Assembly: GCF_002217795.2 (NCBI RefSeq)
Contig: NZ_AP018823.1
Span: 2,356,001 to 2,420,000, forward strand
Reading direction: 5' to 3'
DNA: 64,000 bases
DNA from: Aquitalea magnusonii
GTDB lineage: Bacteria > Pseudomonadota > Gammaproteobacteria > Burkholderiales > Chromobacteriaceae
The notes beneath the pieces are model-generated. The model had not been told where the DNA came from and made no database searches. It saw only the letters and a list, made by a program, of their open reading frames with translations. This document shows positions 34,000-43,444 of this stretch, in pieces. The position numbers and the translations under genes were made by a program. Within the stretch, counting starts at the first letter, position 1. Each line of letters begins with the position of its first letter.

Positions 34000-34575
34000 C
34001 TAATACTGATCAGGGTATTTACCCACCTTGTCCTGATAAAAGGCCTGAATCTTCGGCATGTCCACCGTGATATCGCCACAGGGATAAAACACCGGGCCGA
34101 AGCCGCAAACCTTACGGGCATAATCCATATAAGCCAGCACCACCGGCACCTGAGCACCGCAGGCAATATGATAAAACCCGGTTTTCCATTCTTTTACCCG
34201 CTGACGGGTTCCCTCCGGCGGAATGGCCACCACCAGCTTGTCCGAACGCTGGTACACCGCCACCATCTGCTGCACCAGCGAGTTGCTGCGGCTGCGTAAT
34301 ACCGGAATACCGCCCAGCCAGCGCATGACCGGAGCCATTGGCCCCCAGAACAAGGTGTGCTTACCCATCCAGTAAAGCTTGGCTTGCAGGGCAAAACACA
34401 CGCCCAGCGTTAATGGGAAATCCCAGTTGCTGGTATGCGGTGCGGCAATCAGCACGTATTTGGGCAAATCGGGGAAATTGCCATCAATGCGCCAGCCACG
34501 CAGACGCAGCAGGAAAATGGACAAGGCGCGCATCAGGTCGCGCAGGATGGGAGTATCGAAAATGGTGTGGTGCAT
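34000..34575 (-). CDS. Acyltransferase of the PlsC / lysophospholipid family
   Basis: This 191-residue glycerolipid acyltransferase-like protein has the HX4D catalytic motif in APHTSNWDF (residues ~46-54). The substrate-binding PPEGTR lies near residue 119 and GGIPVLR between them. It is shorter than typical 1-acyl-glycerol-3-phosphate acyltransferases (~240) and lacks a clear N-terminal membrane helix. It could act on lysophospholipids or other acceptors, and the exact substrate is unclear. Confidence 0.82.
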   Translation of the reverse strand: MHHTIFDTPILRDLMRALSIFLLRLRGWRIDGNFPDLPKYVLIAAPHTSNWDFPLTLGVCFALQAKLYWMGKHTLFWGPMAPVMRWLGGIPVLRSRSNSLVQQMVAVYQRSDKLVVAIPPEGTRQRVKEWKTGFYHIACGAQVPVVLAYMDYARKVCGFGPVFYPCGDITVDMPKIQAFYQDKVGKYPDQY

Positions 34576-34701
34576 GAGCCAGGCATAAGGGCAGGACTCA
34601 CTTGCTGGACGGCGGGCAGCCCTCCTGTCAGAGGCCTGCCTTGACGATGGAAAAGGCGGACTCTACCGGATATGGCAGCAGGGGTAAATCAGAATCATGC
34701 C

Positions 34702-34727
34702 GCGGACTGGCTAGCAAACCAGTCCGC
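34702..34727. terminator. Strong hairpin after the 34740 gene
   Basis: GCGGACTGG and CCAGTCCGC form a perfect 9-bp stem with an 8-nt loop, 13 bp beyond the stop of the small minus-strand gene. There is no T-tract, so terminator activity is uncertain. Confidence 0.45.
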
Positions 34728-34739
34728 CCCCCAAAGTCA

Positions 34740-35009
34740 TCAGTCGCGTTGCAGGATTTCCTTCAGATCCTTCTGCACATCCCAATAGGTGACATCAGCG
34801 TCGTAGACGCCAAGGCAGGTGGGTTTGGCCAGGTAACGCTGGGCATTGCGGCTGTCCATGGAGCAGAACAGCAAGCGTTGCTTTTCCCAGATGACGATAC
34901 ACTGCCCTTTTTTGGATAGCCGATCGATCAGGGTGCTGATTTGCTCACTGATTACCCGGGAGGACAGATTGCAGGTTTGCTTGCCGGATTTGCTCGCTTC
35001 TTTATTCAT
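34740..35009 (-). CDS. Small protein of unknown function
   Basis: This protein of about 89 residues from the ATG at 35009 is highly charged at the N-terminus (MNKEASKSGKQ) and has a central WEKQRLLFCSMDSRNAQRYL. It has no signal peptide or membrane segment. It could instead start at a TTG at 35021. It lies downstream of pflA on the same strand, 130 bp away. Strand agreement, a following hairpin and lack of a competing frame support it; I do not recognise the family. Confidence 0.55.
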   Translation of the reverse strand: MNKEASKSGKQTCNLSSRVISEQISTLIDRLSKKGQCIVIWEKQRLLFCSMDSRNAQRYLAKPTCLGVYDADVTYWDVQKDLKEILQRD

Positions 35010-35141
35010 CTCTTCGGACAATCATTTCAGGGTTGGTCAATCACTCACCCGTCGTATTATCCTTGCTCGAGAAACAATACCTATCAGAAGTTTCGGAAAG
35101 ATAGCCTGAACCTTTCACCCAAATCCTGCACCGTATTCAGC

Positions 35142-35915
35142 TCAGCACACCGTGAGTCCTCGCGCGGCAAACAAGCAACGGGCCGCATCCACGGCAGCCG
35201 CAGTGGGAGGCGGGGTATCCGCCAAGGGATAAGTCAGCCCCAATTGTGCCCATTTGCCCGCTCCCATCTGGTGGAAGGGCAGCACCTCCACCCGTTGCAC
35301 GATGCCACCAAGGCTGGCCGCGTAGTCTGCCAGGCGGGCGATATCAGCCGCACCATCCGTCAACCCCGGCACCAGCACATAACGCAGCCAGACGGGCTTG
35401 CCCAGCCGTTTCAGCCGCTGGGCAAAATCCAGCGTCGGCTGCAAGGCCTGGCCGGTAATTTCCAGATAGCGCTGCGGGTCGCTGTGCTTGATGTCCAGCA
35501 ACACCAGATCGACCTGGTCAAACCAGGCATCATCCACATTGGCATGCAAAAAGCCCTGGGTATCCAGCGCGGTATGCAGGCCGTAGCGCTGCTTGATGGC
35601 GGTGAATAGTGCGCCGACAAATTCTGGCTGCATCAGCGGCTCGCCACCGGATACCGTGACGCCACCGGCAAATTTGAGAAAGCCGGCATAAGGTGCGATT
35701 TCCGCCACTGCCTGTGCCACCGTCAGTTGGCGACCGGCATGCAGCTTCCAGGTATCCGGGTTGTGGCAATACTGGCAGCGAAACTGGCAGCCGGACATGA
35801 AATAGACAAAACGCATGCCCGGCCCGTCCACTCCGGCACCGCTTTCGGTGGAGTGGACATAGCCGGTCAGCTCACCCTGACTGAGCGGCGCATGCACCAC
35901 ATGCTGCTGGGTCAT
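35142..35915 (-). CDS. pflA: Pyruvate formate-lyase activating enzyme
   Basis: This 257-residue radical SAM enzyme binds a 4Fe-4S cluster through CQFRCQYCHNPDTW (CxxxCxxC). FAGGVTVSGGEPLMQ and LVLLDIKHSD are family motifs. It abstracts a hydrogen from the glycyl site of PflB and so turns the lyase on without oxygen. It follows pflB on the same strand, separated by a terminator-like hairpin. Confidence 0.95.
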   Translation of the reverse strand: MTQQHVVHAPLSQGELTGYVHSTESGAGVDGPGMRFVYFMSGCQFRCQYCHNPDTWKLHAGRQLTVAQAVAEIAPYAGFLKFAGGVTVSGGEPLMQPEFVGALFTAIKQRYGLHTALDTQGFLHANVDDAWFDQVDLVLLDIKHSDPQRYLEITGQALQPTLDFAQRLKRLGKPVWLRYVLVPGLTDGAADIARLADYAASLGGIVQRVEVLPFHQMGAGKWAQLGLTYPLADTPPPTAAAVDAARCLFAARGLTVC

Positions 35916-35935
35916 GAGAACTCCTGATGAAAAAA

Positions 35936-35963
35936 CCGCCCGTCAGCATCTGCCGGCGGGCGG
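35936..35963 (-). terminator. Hairpin with T-tract between pflB and pflA
   Basis: CCGCCCG (35936-35942) and CGGGCGG (35957-35963) pair, and the minus-strand read-out ends in TTTTTT (35930-35935). It lies 24 bp beyond the pflB stop and before the pflA start. It could give much more pflB than pflA message, which suits a catalytic activase. Confidence 0.8.
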
Positions 35964-35987
35964 GTGGATGGACAAACCGTGACGGGC

Positions 35988-38246
35988 TTACAGGCTGCTG
36001 TGGAAGGTACGGTTGATCACATCCAGTTGTTGTTCTCGCGTCAGTTTGACGAAGTTCACCGCATAGCCGGACACGCGGATGGTGAGCTGCGGGTACAGTT
36101 CCGGGTGTTCCATGGCGTCCAGCAGGGTTTCACGACGGAATACGTTCACATTCACATGGAAACCGCCGGCAGCGGCAAAGCCATCCAGACAATGCGACAG
36201 ATTGGCAACGCGGTCCTCTGCGGTATGGCCCAGCGCATCCGGCGTGGCCGATGCGGTCCAGCTGATGCCATCCAGCGCAGCGGCATAGGGCAGCTTGGCC
36301 ACCGAGGCACCGGCCGCAACAAAGCCATGCACGTCACGACCGTTCATCGGATTGGCACCCGGCGCAAACGGCTCGCCAGCGCGACGGCCGCACGGGGTGT
36401 TACCGGTTTTCTTGCCATACACCACATTGGAGGTAATGGTGAGCACCGACTGGGTGGGCGTGGCATTGCGGTAGAAATACGGCTGGGCCTTGATCTTGTT
36501 CATGAAGGTTTCGGTCAGCCACACTGCCATGCTGTCCACCCGGTCATCGTTATTGCCATAGGCTGGGTAGTCGCCCTCGATGCGGTAGTCCACCGCCAGG
36601 CCGTCTTCGTTGCGGATGACATGTACGCGGGCATGCTTGATGGCCGACAGCGAATCCGCTGCCACCGACAGCCCGGCAATGCCGCAGGCCATGGTGCGCA
36701 GGATGTCACGGTCATGCAGCGCCATCTCGATACGCTCGTAAGCGTATTTGTCGTGCATGTAATGGATGCAGTTGAGCGCTTTCACATAAGTGGCGGCCAG
36801 CCAGTCCATCATCTTGTCGAACTTGGCCATCACCGTGTCAAAGTCCAGCACATCATCGGTAATCGGTTCGAAGCCATGGGCCACCACGGCACCGCTCTTT
36901 TCATCGCGACCGCCATTGATGGCATACAGCATGGCCTTGGCCAGGTTGGCGCGGGCACCAAAGAACTGCATCTGCTTGCCGATACGCATGGCCGACACGC
37001 AGCAGGCAATGCCGTAATCGTCGCCCCAGTAGGGCCGCATCAGGTCGTCGTTTTCGTACTGGATGGAGCTGGTATCGATGGACACCTTGGCGCAGAAGTC
37101 CTTGAAGCCCTGCGGCAGCGCGGTGGACCACAATACCGTGAGGTTGGGCTCCGGTGCCGGCCCCAGGTTGTACAGGGTATTGAGGAAGCGGAAGCTGTTT
37201 TTGGTCACCAGCGTGCGGCCATCCTCGCCCATGCCGCCAATGGATTCGGTCACCCAGGTGGGGTCGCCGGAGAACAGCTGGTCGTATTCCGGAGTGCGCA
37301 GGAAACGCACGATGCGCAGCTTGATCACCAGATCGTCAATCAGCTCCTGTGCCTGTGCTTCGGTCAGCACACCGGCAGCCACATCACGCTCGATGTAGAT
37401 GTCGAGGAAGGTGGCAATGCGACCCAGCGACATGGCGGCACCGTTTTGCTCCTTCACCGCAGCCAGGTAGGCAAAGTAGGTCCATTGCACGGCTTCGCGC
37501 GCATTCACCGCCGGGCGGCTGATGTCATAGCCGTACTTGGCTGCCATTTCGCGCAGCTCATCCAGCGCGCGGAATTGCTCGGACAGCTCCTCACGCTGAC
37601 GCAGCACATCTTCGGAGAAGACGGCGTCGTCCAGTTCGTGGAAGGCTTGCTGGCGCTCCTTGCGCAGGAAATCGGTACCGTACAGGGCGACACGGCGATA
37701 GTCGCCGATGATGCGGCCACGGCCATAGGCATCCGGCAGACCGGTGATGATGCCGGATTTGCGCGCCGCCAGGATTTCCGGGGTATAGGTATCGAACACC
37801 CCCTGGTTATGACTCTTGCGGTATTTGCTCCAGACTTCCTTGATCATCGGGTCCAGGGTAAAGCCATAGGCAGCCAGCCCGGCTTCCACCATGCGCAAAC
37901 CACCGTTTGGCATGATGGCGCGCTTGAGCGGGGCATCGGTTTGCAGGCCGACAATCAGTTCCAGCTTGGGATCGATATAGCCCGCATCGTGAGCGGTAAT
38001 GGAAGTGCCACGGTCAGCCGAGACATCCAGCACGCCCTTTTCCCGCTCCTGTTTCAGCAATTCGCCCAGCGCAGCCCACAAGGCCTGGGTGCGCTCGGTC
38101 GCGGCGGCAAGGAAGCTGGCGTCGCCAGCATAAGGTTGGTAATTGCGCTGGATGAAGTTACGCACATCGACACGGGTTTGCCAGTCTCCGGCGGCAAAAT
38201 CCCGCCACGGGTCGGCTTGTACGGCTTGTTGAGCAATCGATTCCAT
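35988..38246 (-). CDS. pflB: Pyruvate formate-lyase (formate acetyltransferase)
   Basis: This 752-residue glycyl radical enzyme cleaves pyruvate with CoA to acetyl-CoA and formate under anaerobic conditions. The adjacent active-site cysteines are in GIACCVSAM (residues ~410) and the glycyl radical site is in [10 protein letters not shown] near the C-terminus. AGGAGA precedes the ATG. Upstream lies a perfect FNR/Anr site at activator distance from a good -10. It points to fermentative ability in oxygen-poor conditions. Confidence 0.97.
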   Translation of the reverse strand: MESIAQQAVQADPWRDFAAGDWQTRVDVRNFIQRNYQPYAGDASFLAAATERTQALWAALGELLKQEREKGVLDVSADRGTSITAHDAGYIDPKLELIVGLQTDAPLKRAIMPNGGLRMVEAGLAAYGFTLDPMIKEVWSKYRKSHNQGVFDTYTPEILAARKSGIITGLPDAYGRGRIIGDYRRVALYGTDFLRKERQQAFHELDDAVFSEDVLRQREELSEQFRALDELREMAAKYGYDISRPAVNAREAVQWTYFAYLAAVKEQNGAAMSLGRIATFLDIYIERDVAAGVLTEAQAQELIDDLVIKLRIVRFLRTPEYDQLFSGDPTWVTESIGGMGEDGRTLVTKNSFRFLNTLYNLGPAPEPNLTVLWSTALPQGFKDFCAKVSIDTSSIQYENDDLMRPYWGDDYGIACCVSAMRIGKQMQFFGARANLAKAMLYAINGGRDEKSGAVVAHGFEPITDDVLDFDTVMAKFDKMMDWLAATYVKALNCIHYMHDKYAYERIEMALHDRDILRTMACGIAGLSVAADSLSAIKHARVHVIRNEDGLAVDYRIEGDYPAYGNNDDRVDSMAVWLTETFMNKIKAQPYFYRNATPTQSVLTITSNVVYGKKTGNTPCGRRAGEPFAPGANPMNGRDVHGFVAAGASVAKLPYAAALDGISWTASATPDALGHTAEDRVANLSHCLDGFAAAGGFHVNVNVFRRETLLDAMEHPELYPQLTIRVSGYAVNFVKLTREQQLDVINRTFHSSL

Positions 38247-38723
38247 GACTATCTCCTGATTGAAGCCCGAAATTGTTCTCTATGGAAACAATACTACATT
38301 CGATATCGAAAATAAGAGCTTGATGCAGATCAAACTAGGACCGCACAAAGCGCCCTGACTGGCCAATAGGGAAAATCCAGCCCCCGCCTGAACGGCAAGG
38401 TGTCAGCCACCGCATACACAGAACTGTTGATAATCAACACCATAGCAGCAAAACAGGCAAAGTGCCTGCCTTGCAGCCGCACCTGGCATCTTTTGCCGCC
38501 AAAGCCACAAGCACCGGCAGCCACCGCGCAACCACCCCACGCGCAGAATAAGGCTACTGCGCAGCGAACAGGCCAATATGTTCGATTTCAAACATTCATG
38601 TTTTTCATAGTGAATGTTAACTACAGGTGATATGCAAGAATATATGTAGTATTACTACGATAAAAAACAGGAACTCTTGCCGCTCCAGACACTCTGCCAT
38701 CGTTCACAGCACCAGGAGCCATC
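38247..38723. other. Divergent regulatory region between pflB and a lipoprotein gene
   Basis: This 477-bp gap has no gene. It holds the pflB promoter with its FNR/Anr site and a perfect 12-bp palindrome TTCGATATCGAA (38299-38310). Further out are TGTTGAT-A-ATCAACA (38425-38439) and GTAGTA-T-TACTAC (38646-38658). The last lies 66-78 bp before the lipoprotein gene, in an AT-rich stretch that probably holds its promoter. Confidence 0.55.
38291..38333 (-). promoter_or_regulatory. pflB promoter with FNR/Anr site
   Basis: TTGAT-GCAG-ATCAA at 38320-38333 matches the FNR/Anr consensus at every defined base. On the minus strand a -10-like TAGTAT lies at 38296-38291. A start near 38285 would put the FNR site at about -41.5, the class II activator position. 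Confidence 0.8.
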
Positions 38724-39362
38724 ATGATCGCGTACAGAAAAGTCATGGCCATGACAGGACTTTGCCTGCTGACCGCCTGCAGCCAGCAACAAAGCGAACA
38801 GGTACAGCAAGCGGCCTCAGCCGCCATCGGCGCAGCCCACAATAGCCTGCAAGCCAGCAGCGCACCGCTTGCCGCACTGCGCCAGCAGGCAAGCAATGTC
38901 ACGGCAGAAGCCAAGCAGCACGCGGCAACACTGCTCACGGAGAACCCGGCACTGGGCAATGCCGTGGCCATCCTGAAACAGGCGTCAGACAAGGCGGATG
39001 GCAAGCAGCAATGGCAGGCGCTGGAACACAAGGTAGGAAAGTACCCGGCCGACATCGGTCTGTACCAGACCGGCGTGGTGGCGGAGGCGTTGCGGCAACT
39101 GCTGGGCAGCAAATTTGCCGTGTTCCAGCAGAACATGCAGGTCAGCGGCCCGCTAAGCCGGGACCAACTGCTCTATGTCAGTGGCAACAAGCCGCACGAA
39201 GGTGGCAGCGAGATGGCCTACCTGCTGCTGGACCCAGCCAGCAGGCAGCTGGAAGTCGGCCTCATCGAACAAGGAAAATTGACGGTGTATCGAAGCGGCC
39301 CGGCCCTGTATCGCCCGGCGGAAATCACCGCCATGCTGAGCAATATCGATGGTCAGCCCTGA
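38724..39362 (+). CDS. Putative lipoprotein of unknown function
   Basis: This 212-residue protein has a lipoprotein signal with lipobox LLTAC (Cys near residue 19) and then a Gln/Ala-rich helical region with coiled-coil character (residues ~22-80). A C-terminal part (PLSRDQLLYVSGNKPHEGG, then MAYLLLDPASRQLEVGLIEQ) looks like an alpha/beta domain. CAGGAG lies before the ATG. I do not recognise a family. It is divergent from pflB. Confidence 0.72.
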   Translation: MIAYRKVMAMTGLCLLTACSQQQSEQVQQAASAAIGAAHNSLQASSAPLAALRQQASNVTAEAKQHAATLLTENPALGNAVAILKQASDKADGKQQWQALEHKVGKYPADIGLYQTGVVAEALRQLLGSKFAVFQQNMQVSGPLSRDQLLYVSGNKPHEGGSEMAYLLLDPASRQLEVGLIEQGKLTVYRSGPALYRPAEITAMLSNIDGQP

Positions 39363-39377
39363 GAGCGACCGGCAGCG

Positions 39378-39926
39378 CTAGCGGGCCAGCCCGCGGGGCC
39401 ACAGTCGGCCGGTGTGCTGCATATACTGGCGATAGGCATCACCCAGCCACTGCAGCAACAGCCCCTCCTCCCGCCTTACGCTGCGTCCATAGCTGAACAG
39501 CAGGGCGAGCACTCCGCCACTGCCCGCCAAGCCATCCTGCACCAGCAGGAACTGGGCCAGCGCCGCCAGCCACAGGGCCGCATACAGCGGATGGCGAATA
39601 CGCTGATAAACCCCGCCCGGCCATGGCTTACGCTGTGCATTACCCGACAGCACATCAAGCTGACTACGCCAGAACAGCCAGCATGCATACGCCAGCATCA
39701 GGCAGCCCACCGGCCCGGCCAGCGGTGGCAGGGCCAGCGAAAACCGGTGCGGCCAGCCCGGAAACGAGGCCAGCAAGGGCAGGATTACCATGCCAAGCAG
39801 CACAGGCCAGCGCAGGATGCACTGCCCCACCAGCAGGTGACTACTACGCCGCAGCAATGGCCGGTATGCAAACCGCGTCAGCACCATTACCCCTACTCCG
39901 CATAGCTGAATGATTGCCCACAGCAT
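39378..39926 (-). CDS. Isoprenylcysteine methyltransferase-like (ICMT/PEMT) membrane protein
   Basis: This 182-residue integral membrane protein has about five hydrophobic segments and the C-terminal signature VYQRIRHPLYAALW followed by GDAYRQYMQHTGRLWP, as in bacterial ICMT/phospholipid N-methyltransferase-like proteins. These use SAM at the membrane; the substrate is unknown. The start at 39926 has GAGG upstream. A near-perfect Fur box lies 20 bp before the ATG, so iron-repressed expression is likely. Confidence 0.78.
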   Translation of the reverse strand: MLWAIIQLCGVGVMVLTRFAYRPLLRRSSHLLVGQCILRWPVLLGMVILPLLASFPGWPHRFSLALPPLAGPVGCLMLAYACWLFWRSQLDVLSGNAQRKPWPGGVYQRIRHPLYAALWLAALAQFLLVQDGLAGSGGVLALLFSYGRSVRREEGLLLQWLGDAYRQYMQHTGRLWPRGLAR

Positions 39927-39945
39927 GACATCACCTCGCTTGCTT

Positions 39946-39964
39946 GTTAATGACAATCATTATC
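39946..39964. promoter_or_regulatory. Fur box
   Basis: GTTAATGACAATCATTATC matches the 19-bp Fur consensus (GATAATGATAATCATTATC) at 17 positions. It sits between divergent genes: 20 bp from the methyltransferase start and 152 bp from the sugar dehydrogenase start. Confidence 0.8.
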
Positions 39965-40115
39965 ATTTACATACACAATCATCGCAAGCAGATTTTAGCG
40001 GCTCCATTCCCCCACCAACCCAAGCCGATCGCACAGCAAAGGCGACTTTCCGGCAGGCCCTTGCTATTGTTGCTGGCAGCATCCGGCTTGTGCCGGTACT
40101 TCCCGGAGAAAACGC

Positions 40116-41282
40116 ATGCATGTCCGTCACCTGCTTATCCTTGCCTGCCTGATGCTGCCCCTGTCGGCGCAAGCTGCCGAACGCTGCCCTCAGACTGCAC
40201 CAGCCGGCATGCACGTCCTGCCCGGCCTGTGCGCCGAAATCATTGCCAGCGGCCTGAAAATGCCGCGTGGACTTGCCATCCTGCCAGACGGCAAGCTGCT
40301 GCTGACCGAAATGACACGCTGGGATGCCCCGCAAGGCCGGCTGCTGCAACTGGAACGCAAGAACGGCAACTGGCAGCAGACTGTGCTGCTAACAGGGCTG
40401 GACCGTCCGCACGGCGTGGTGCAAGGACCGGATGGCAAGATTTACGTGGGAGAAGTGGGACGCATCATCCGCTTTGACCTGGCAGCGCCACAACAACGCG
40501 AAACCGTCATCAGCCTGCCACTGCGCCAGCGTCACCCGCTCACTACCTTTGCCCTGGCCGCCAACGGCGATCTCTACGTCAATATCGGCAGCTCATCCGA
40601 CAATTGCGAAAACGCAGCGCCAGCCGAGCAGGCAAGCGGACGCTGCCCCGAGAGTGAGCAGGACCGGGCCGGCGTGGTGTGGCGCTATCACATCGATAAC
40701 AATGGCAAGGTCAGCGATCTGGGGGTATTTGCCCGTGGCCTGCGCAACAGCATGGCACTGGGCGTGCATCCGCGCAGTGGCATCCTGCTGCAGGCAGAAA
40801 ACAGCCGCGACGCCATCCAGCTGAAACTGCAGTTGCCCAACGACAATGAACTGCCACACGACGAGCTGAATCTGCTGCAAGCCGGCAAGCACTATGGCTG
40901 GCCCTTTTGCTACGACAAACAGGTGGCGGCACCGGAGTTTCCCGCCTATGACTGCAGTCAAACCACTCCCCCCTACCGCCTGTTACCCGCACATGCCGCA
41001 CCATTGGGACTGACCTGGTGGCTGGGGCCCAAGGCCGCGCCACGCTTTGCCGGCTGGCTGATTGTCGGCTTTCATGGCTATCGCCAGCATGGCCACCGCC
41101 TGATGGCCTATCCGACCGACCGCCAAGGCCTGCCCACCGGCCAGGGGCTGGAACTGATCAGCAACTGGAAAGACAGCAAAGGCCCCGGCGGCCCGGTAGA
41201 AATCCGCGCCGGTGCCGACGGCGCACTCTACATTACCGAAGACCGCCACGGCCAGTTGATCCGCCTGTATGCCCAGCCCTGA
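40116..41282 (+). CDS. Secreted PQQ-dependent sugar dehydrogenase-like protein
   Basis: This 388-residue protein has a cleavable signal peptide (LLILACLMLPLSAQA) and a six-bladed beta-propeller of the glucose/sorbosone dehydrogenase family. MPRGLAILPDGKLLLTE, VVQGPDGKIYVGEVGR, FARGLRNSMALGVHP and KHYGWPFC are blade motifs, and six or more cysteines suggest disulphides. Members oxidise sugars with PQQ in the periplasm, though some bind no PQQ. CCCGGAGAA precedes the ATG. It may share Fur control with the divergent methyltransferase. Confidence 0.83.
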   Translation: MHVRHLLILACLMLPLSAQAAERCPQTAPAGMHVLPGLCAEIIASGLKMPRGLAILPDGKLLLTEMTRWDAPQGRLLQLERKNGNWQQTVLLTGLDRPHGVVQGPDGKIYVGEVGRIIRFDLAAPQQRETVISLPLRQRHPLTTFALAANGDLYVNIGSSSDNCENAAPAEQASGRCPESEQDRAGVVWRYHIDNNGKVSDLGVFARGLRNSMALGVHPRSGILLQAENSRDAIQLKLQLPNDNELPHDELNLLQAGKHYGWPFCYDKQVAAPEFPAYDCSQTTPPYRLLPAHAAPLGLTWWLGPKAAPRFAGWLIVGFHGYRQHGHRLMAYPTDRQGLPTGQGLELISNWKDSKGPGGPVEIRAGADGALYITEDRHGQLIRLYAQP

Positions 41283-41351
41283 GCGGCAAGCTGCTTTTCC
41301 CCAGGCGGCAAAGCCCATATCATCGCTACATCCAACCTGCCACGGCCTGCC

Positions 41352-42719
41352 ATGACCCAGCACCAGCAACAACAATGGACCGCCCTGCTGTCCACCCAGC
41401 GCTTCAAGGTGGTACAAGGCGAAATCAAGCCCACCCGCACCCCGGCTACCGATGAAGGCAGCGCAGGCTTGCGCAGCGACTTTCATATCGACCACGACCG
41501 GGTGGTGTTTTCCAGCGCTTTCCGCCGCCTGGGCCGCAAGACCCAGGTGCACCCGCTGGCCCAGAACGACCACACCCACAACCGGCTGACGCACAGCGTG
41601 GAAGTGGCCAGCGTGGGCCGCAGCCTGGGTAACCGGGTGGGGGTGATGATGCAGCACGCCGGGATCATGCCGCCCGGCTACAGCCCCTTCGATATCGGCG
41701 CGGTAGTGCAGGTGGCCTGCCTGGCGCACGACATTGGCAACCCGCCGTTTGGCCATACCGGCGAAGATGCGCTGCGCGACTGGTTCCGCGATGCGCGTAA
41801 TGCGCATTTCCTCACCACGCTGGATGCCGCCCAGTTGCGCGATGTGCAGACCTACGAAGGCAACGCCCACGGCCTGCGCATGCTGGCCACACTGGAGATG
41901 TACAGCCACGAAGGCGGCATGCGCCTGACTGCCGCGGCACTGGGTGCGCTGATCAAGTATCCGTGGACATCAGATGCGCCCAAGGCGCTTGCGCGCGACA
42001 AGTTCAACATCTATCGCACCGAACTGCCCTACTTCGAGCGCATTGCCGAAGAGTTGCACCTGCCACGCATCGGATTGCTGGAATGGGGCCGTCATCCGCT
42101 GTCCTATCTGATGGAGGCGGCTGACGACATCTGCTACGCCATTCTGGACCTGGAAGATGCAGTCGAAATCGGCATTCTGGATGTACGGGAATTCGAAGGC
42201 CTGTTCGCCCGCTTTACCGAATATGAAAAGGTGTGGAACCTGCACGACGTGAAGCAGAAATGCGCCACCTTGCGCGGCATCGCCATTGGCCGCTGCGTGG
42301 CCGAAGTGGCACAGAAATTCATGCTGCACCACAACGCCCTTCTTGCGGGCGAATTTCCGGCCAAGGACCTGATCAACCTGACCGATGCCGAGGTACAGGA
42401 AGCGCTGATCCAGGCCAAGGAACTGGCCAGCAACAAGGTATACCGCCATCGCACCAAGCTGGTGACCGAACTGGCGTCCTACCCCTGCGTCGCCACCATT
42501 CTGGATGTGCTGGTGCCAGCGGTACATGCCTACATCACCCGCGGGGGCGAGCAACTGACACCGCGCCAGCATCTGGCCATGGGGCTGCTGGAACAGCACG
42601 TCAAGACTGAAGACAGCCTGTACCAGGCCTATATGAAGGTACTGGATTTTGTCGGCGGCATGACGGACAACTACGCCGCCAACCTGGCGCGGGAAATCTC
42701 CGGCGTCGGCATCCTGTAA
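41352..42719 (+). CDS. dgt: Deoxyguanosinetriphosphate triphosphohydrolase-like protein
   Basis: This 455-residue HD-superfamily dNTP triphosphohydrolase has the metal ligands RLTHSVEVASVGRSL (His), CLAHDIGNPPFGHTGE (His-Asp) and MEAADDICYAILDLED (Asp). It splits dGTP or other dNTPs to the nucleoside and tripolyphosphate, limiting the dNTP pool. The length fits the family. The histidine phosphatase gene follows after 22 bp, so they are probably one operon. Confidence 0.9.
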   Translation: MTQHQQQQWTALLSTQRFKVVQGEIKPTRTPATDEGSAGLRSDFHIDHDRVVFSSAFRRLGRKTQVHPLAQNDHTHNRLTHSVEVASVGRSLGNRVGVMMQHAGIMPPGYSPFDIGAVVQVACLAHDIGNPPFGHTGEDALRDWFRDARNAHFLTTLDAAQLRDVQTYEGNAHGLRMLATLEMYSHEGGMRLTAAALGALIKYPWTSDAPKALARDKFNIYRTELPYFERIAEELHLPRIGLLEWGRHPLSYLMEAADDICYAILDLEDAVEIGILDVREFEGLFARFTEYEKVWNLHDVKQKCATLRGIAIGRCVAEVAQKFMLHHNALLAGEFPAKDLINLTDAEVQEALIQAKELASNKVYRHRTKLVTELASYPCVATILDVLVPAVHAYITRGGEQLTPRQHLAMGLLEQHVKTEDSLYQAYMKVLDFVGGMTDNYAANLAREISGVGIL

Positions 42720-42741
42720 TCAACCCAAGCCGGACACCTTC

Positions 42742-43377
42742 ATGCACACCACCCGCTTCTGCCTGATCCGCCACGGTGAAACCGACTGGAACCGCGAACG
42801 CCGCCTGCAGGGTCATCTGGACATTCCACTCAACAGCCATGGCCTGCAGCAAGCCGAGCAACTGGCCAACGCCCTGGCGCGCCGGCAACTGCAGTTTGCC
42901 GCGCTGCATGTCAGCGAGCTGAACCGCGCCCGCCAGACCGCCAGCGCCATCAGCCAGCGGCTGGGCCTGCCGTTGCAAACCCACCCGGCGCTGAAAGAAC
43001 GGCATTATGGTGCCCTGCAGGGCCGCACCTTCGATGAGGCACGCCAGCACATCCCCCACGTCTACCGGCTGCATCAGGAGCGGGATGTCCACTTCGACCT
43101 GCAAGGTGGTGAAAGCCTGCACGGCTTTCAGCAGCGCATCATGCACTTCATGCAGCAACTGGCAGAACGCCACAGCGGACAGCAGATTCTGGTGGTAAGC
43201 CATGGCGGTGTGCTGGAAATGGTACACCGCACCGCCAGCGGCCAGGGACTGAGCGGCGCCCGCGACTTTCCCATTCCGAATGCCGCACTCAACTGGATTC
43301 GCTATCGGGATGGCGAGTGGGAAATTGAAAAATGGGCCGACGAGACCCATCTGGACAACAGCCTGGACGAACTGTAA
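42742..43377 (+). CDS. Histidine phosphatase family protein (GpmB/CobC-like)
   Basis: This 211-residue member of the phosphoglycerate-mutase-like superfamily has the phospho-histidine motif LIRHGETDWNRERRLQG at the N-terminus, SELNRARQTA and the second catalytic histidine in LVVSHGGVLEM. Substrates vary widely in this family, so I do not name one. It is 62 bp before msrB. Confidence 0.88.
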   Translation: MHTTRFCLIRHGETDWNRERRLQGHLDIPLNSHGLQQAEQLANALARRQLQFAALHVSELNRARQTASAISQRLGLPLQTHPALKERHYGALQGRTFDEARQHIPHVYRLHQERDVHFDLQGGESLHGFQQRIMHFMQQLAERHSGQQILVVSHGGVLEMVHRTASGQGLSGARDFPIPNAALNWIRYRDGEWEIEKWADETHLDNSLDEL

Positions 43378-43444
43378 GCAGGCGGCGTGACAGATTTTCC
43401 TGTCCGGCCCGATTCACTGTCAGCACCCCACCCGAGGAATGGCC

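Noticed and set aside
35964..38315. A 783-codon open frame antisense to pflB
   Set aside because: pflB is unmistakable on the other strand. Long antisense frames are expected in GC-rich genes with this codon use, and the predicted protein has no recognisable motif.
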